A stretch of DNA of 64,000 bases from positions 8,370,001 to 8,434,000 of the forward strand of contig OY292278.1 of assembly GCA_958496175.1 (NCBI GenBank), read 5' to 3'. This DNA comes from Sisyra terminalis. Lineage: Eukaryota > Arthropoda > Insecta > Neuroptera > Sisyridae. The position numbers were made by a program, and so were the translations under genes. The notes below the pieces were generated by a model. It had not been told where the DNA came from. It ran no database searches and was given only the letters and a program-made list of their open reading frames with translations. Shown here piece after piece: positions 59,970-64,000 of the stretch (position 1 is its first letter; every line of letters starts with the position of its first letter).

Positions 59970-60710
59970 AGAAATTGAGTCATAGGACATATATTACTAT
60001 TCATTAATTTATAATTGTGACTCGGAAATAAATAAAATGTTTATCAATTTTCTACCAAAATTTATCCCTGGTTGCAATGTAATCATAATTTTTCTATACT
60101 TCTTCTTTTTCTTGTCTGCAATAGAACGTCAATCATAACAGTATTAGTCATTGTATAGAATAAAAAGAAATTAACCTTAAGTTTAATTAGTTTTTCATTA
60201 TATTGATAAGTATCAATGATTTGTCATATTACAGGTAATTGAAAAAGATATAATGACGTATATACACTTAGCTATTGACGCACTAAATGTGGATATTATA
60301 AAAATTTAAATTTGTAATTGAATAAAAATAATATATCTTTAGATAATGATTCATGCAATTGTTGTTAAATAACTATTTTGAACATATTTTTTTAACAAAT
60401 TATTATGTTAACAAGCTTTTTCTATTTCGATCAAACTTTACTAAAAACAAAATCCAAAGCTCAAATAAGTTAAAACATTTAAGCTTTTTTATACCATTTT
60501 TTTGTTTCCTATAGATATGGTTCATAAGTTTGGATAAGATTTGGAAAGTTATAGCCTTATTGTGTTCCCTACTTTATCTATTGTATGCCAAGAATCCAAG
60601 TTTAAGAAACCAAGCAAATTTTAGCAACGAAAAAAAATAAGATACTTTTCGACCGCAGCTTTTTTGACAAAGCAGTGCATTTTAACGGAATATGAAGAGC
60701 GGTTCTATAA
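59970..60710. other. No feature recognised
   Basis: A+T-rich sequence. No gene supported. Confidence 0.45.
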
Positions 60711-61420
60711 TTAAGGGTGGATCACCGTCAGAACGAAAAAAAAATGACTTTTTTAAAACTGCTGCCATTTTTTTAGAGATATTAAAAACGGTCTTCGGCA
60801 TGTAAAAGTTGAAGTTATGAACTGTTTTTTTTATTTGCCCCGATATTTCCCCTCTCCCTCTTTTACAGCGCTTTGAAAAAGGGTCCTCAAAAATGAGGAG
60901 GCAAACGGGAGACAAGTTTTCTCGGAAACTGGAAGTCGGATCATGATTTTCCAAAGAATGTAGGTTTTGGTAATGCGTCTTCTTGGTACTGAATCTCGAA
61001 AATCCGAAAAAAAGTGAAAATTCACAAAATGGGGCGACTTTGAAAAAAAAGTTAAAAAAACGACCTTTTTTTGGACCTTTCCGCCTCTCCCACTTTGAGG
61101 GGAGGAAGGTTTGGCCAATTTCAGAGGTTCAGTACCAAGAAGACGTGTTGAACTATAACACTCTCCAGTTTCAAGTCAATCCGTCGGATAGTTTCTGAGA
61201 AATCTTGTCTCCCAGTTTTAAAAAGTTGATTTCGAGAAAAACGCATTTAAAGTTTTTTTAAGATATTTTTTTATGTTATTATCAATTTATTCAATTTTTA
61301 TCAGTGAAAATACATAAGTCAGTTATTCCAATCCTTTTAACACGTTATTCTTGTATGTTATAAGAAGACATTTATGGAAAAAAAAATCGATTTTTTTTTC
61401 TGACGGTGATCCACCCTTAA
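60711..61420. mobile_element. TTAA-flanked palindromic element L, 702 bp
   Basis: TTAA-GGGTGGATCACCGTCAGA at the left; TCTGACGGTGATCCACCC-TTAA at the right. An inner inverted pair, CTTCTTGGTACTGAATCTCG near 60980 and its near-complement near 61120, suggests nested symmetry. The frames inside (both strands) come from the repeat. Target TTAA, or TA with TIRs starting A. Confidence 0.7.
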
Positions 61421-63508
61421 GGAGGATTTAACAGTACCCCAATTGTACGAAGATGCTCTTCTTAGTCCATAGAGGTCGGTTATGAGATCTGTCACCAATC
61501 GAGTTTGAGATCTACTTAAATTTAGTATTTCTACTGATAATTTTTTAGAAGAATTTCTCTTCATTCATTTGTAGTGGTCTTGTCCTATGGTATTGCTCAA
61601 GAAGGAACAATAATAATCACAAAAAGATTCTCATTAATGGTTTTTTTTATTGACGATATTGTAATCCCAAACATTGGTATTAAATAATTGTATATCCTTA
61701 TATGATCATTGAAATATTTTCTGTTTTCTACCCTTTTAAGAATATTTTCATCGAAAACTATTTTAAGATTTTTCCAAAATATTGTACCACGTAAAAAGTC
61801 AGTTTATTGCAAATATTTTTCGTTAAAAACGTTCGCAAAGAAACCAACAAAGTTTAGGGCAATAGTAACAGAAAAAATTATGAAATTTTGGCTGAATTTT
61901 ATTAAAAACAACACATTTTGGAGACAATTTAAAGTAATAAGTATGGAAAGTCAATTTATTTTTCATATCAATTAAAAGTTAATTTTCTCAACTTATTTTC
62001 CATAAAACATATTTTTTCATGGTAAAAGTTTAACCAGAAATGCCATTTGGATAATAAAATATCCAATTTTTGCGACAAAAAATAAACAATACCCGATTAT
62101 CTTTGGAGATATCATTGATCAAATAAGAGCAAGTTCGAACTAATTTGCAAAAGATAGTGATTATTTTCGGTTTGTGTATTTTTATCCTATCCAAATAAAA
62201 ATATACATAATTCTCAGGAAAGAAAAACATGCAATTATTTTCTTGGTATTCCAAAAGTTTGGGTAAGAAATATATAATATATAACAAAGTTAGTTATTCT
62301 GTCAAAGTTATGAAGATCAAAAGAAGAATCTACCTTGCTTTTCATACTAATTTTTACGACCAATTTCTTTGGTTTACCTTCGTAAGTTAAAGAGAGAAAT
62401 CATTTATTTGAATTTCATATTTTCGTTAATTATATTATACATTAGTTTTTAATAATATATTAAATACAACTATTGTGGATATTGCCTGTAAAAAAGTTTT
62501 TTTTTTTCATCCTTCGAATACTTTTCGTATTAGAGTCAGTCCCCATATTGGTAGATTGTTACTTTTGAGTTTATTTACTCCTGGATTCTATGATCCAAAA
62601 GATCTCTTTTGCTTTCTCCAGTTAAAACTTTTTACCAGTTAATACCAATAGTGATACGATTTTAAAAGTTTTAAAATACATCAAAACTGATTTTCGAAAT
62701 AAATTTCCATTATTTGCTTCAAGAAATACAAATAATTCTACAATATTGGCCACTAACTTCATAATTTTTTGAAAATCATTCAAACCAGGATTATAAAAAG
62801 TATTGTTAGACTTTTGAAACAAAAATATAGATTTTTTAATACTTTTCAAAACTGAGGACGTTTTAGGATATTTTTTTTTTTTGGAATCAAAAATGGTTTA
62901 CTGTAGACAAAATCCATATTATAATAGTAGAAAGAACTACAAAATTATAAATCAAAAAATTTTTAAACTCTTTAGGGCAAAAATAATTCGTCAACTTCTA
63001 TATTTTCTTGATTAATGTACTTTAATTATATTCTTCTTTGTAATATAATAATACAAGACTTAGACTTAGACATAGTTTTTCATGGTAAGTCATATAAAAA
63101 AATCTGGGAAATAATAAAATTAACATTTTAAAGACCCAGTGACTCATTTTATGGATGATTCAACTTAATTTCACCTTCAATTTTCATTACTTTAGGTAGA
63201 AAAAAGGCAAATATGCTCAATATTTCCGCTGTGGGATCTAAAGAGTGATTTTTATAAACTACAAATGTCTTTAGAAATTCAAACCAACCCTTATAGTTTT
63301 GATATAGTTCAGTTGTATACAATTTATCATTTTAATCTTATTCAGCTGGTAAAGTTGAAAATTTAAAGAAAATGGAAAATAAAGTTATAATTTTTTCACT
63401 TTTGCAACCCAAAAATAATATGAAACTAATGCTAAAAGGGAAATAAATTGAAATAGGGATGATAATTTATAAATCATATTATGACACATAGGCCTGATTG
63501 CCATAAAA
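61421..63508. other. No feature recognised
   Basis: A+T-rich sequence with short frames (61709-61975, 62030-62287, 62622-62849) that look like chance. Confidence 0.45.
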
Positions 63509-63625
63509 CAGCGGTTCCTAACCTTTTTCAGCCGCGGACTCCCAAGGAAATCAACCCCTCAGTGAAAAAAGGTGCAATTTTCGGACAATATGTTTGGGGG
63601 TCCGCGGTCCCATTTGAAAAAGTTT
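63509..63625 (+). repeat. hAT-type MITE fragment
   Basis: CAGCGGTTCCTAACCTTTTT, then AGCCGCGGACTCCC and later GGGTCCGCGGTCCCATTTGA, the typical look of hAT ends with a CCGCGGAC inverted motif. The right terminal repeat is missing after GAAAAAGTTTG. Confidence 0.55.
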
Positions 63626-63670
63626 GTTTTTTATTTTTTTAATTTAATGAAGGAATACTAAAATATAATG

Positions 63671-63755
63671 GCTCATGTGTACTTTAGCGCACCCACAATC
63701 AGGCAATGTTGCATTTTCGACTTTGTTTTTAATTTAATTCGCGATATTTTTGTTT
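63671..63755 (+). repeat. One-arm copy of palindrome H
   Basis: GTGTACTTTAGCGCACCCAC through TTTAATTTAATTCGCGATAT matches the left arm of 40985-41215. The second arm is absent. Confidence 0.7.
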
Positions 63756-64000
63756 ATTAAATTCTAATATTTATTAGGTAGGCAAAGAATCCACCAAAGA
63801 TATTTGGAGATAAACTGAAAAATTTACAAAATGGGGGGGCAACACCAGCAAAGACGATTGTACTCCAAAAGTTCCAATATGACTTCTATCTAAATGGTCC
63901 CAATGAATTTATAAATCGGTACAATTTTTCCATAATTCTTAATGAAAATGGAGGCAAAATAAATTCAGGATTTCTCTAGTAGATTTTCAGATTAAGGTTG

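Noticed and set aside
60682..61198. Overlapping frames on both strands, 71-95 codons
   Set aside because: All lie inside palindromic element L, and both strands are open because the arms mirror each other.

Overview
The window looks like eukaryotic, most likely insect, intergenic or intronic DNA. It is very A+T-rich (about three quarters by eye), has no long open frame and no operon-like layout, and is packed with decayed transposable elements of types common in arthropods: hAT, TA-target mariner-type palindromes, LINE reverse transcriptase fragments, Penelope-like remnants and tandem repeats. No host gene, tRNA, rRNA or CRISPR array could be identified. Species cannot be named from the sequence alone.

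Layout. 0-11 kb: foldback element A1, small inverted repeats, a candidate minus-strand exon (2477-2706), a hAT transposase relic split by foldback element B1, and a 1.8-kb interspersed element (9281-11099) carrying foldback C1. 11-17 kb: unique DNA, a 315-bp tandem repeat, a LINE fragment and foldback B3. 17-25 kb: two giant TA-flanked palindromes (D1a, D2a) and a nested pile: a hAT relic split by a 2.5-kb element that itself contains an inverted repeat, a small hAT-type MITE and foldback C2; then foldback C3. 25-31 kb: a short GC-richer patch, palindrome D3a and a third hAT relic. 31-34 kb: a 500-bp tandem repeat. 34-38 kb: a 122-codon open frame and a Jockey-like LINE cut between two reverse transcriptase motifs by palindrome D3b, with foldback B2 further on. 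39-43 kb: palindromes D2b, H and K. 43.8-47.9 kb: a 0.9-1.1-kb tandem array with small repeated open frames. 49-50 kb: a three-armed D1 copy. 54-56.5 kb: deleted foldback A2 and another tandem array. 58-61 kb: half D3, a Penelope-like C-terminal relic and palindrome L. 61-64 kb: little, plus small hAT-type and H fragments.

Most interesting signal. Three foldback families with unrelated arms (A, B, C) share one plan: two inverted arms, a short asymmetric right-hand tail, and in the best copies flanking direct repeats of 12-15 bp. Their arms contain a hammerhead-ribozyme-like core, CTGANGA, then A, a stem-loop, then GAAA, varying only at the position known to be free in hammerheads (N7), with the stem II pairs differing completely between families. 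A similar but weakened core follows directly after the stop codon of the Penelope-like relic at 59.9 kb. Hammerhead motifs are known from Penelope-like elements, so the three families may be ORF-less, head-to-head descendants of such elements. Catalysis is not shown: all three families have one extra A after the core, and helix I is not evident.

The DNA-type palindromes (D1, D2, D3) form a second theme. They end in TA, share an internal 18-base perfect palindrome, and their 0.3-0.5-kb arms could give long hairpin RNA if transcribed.
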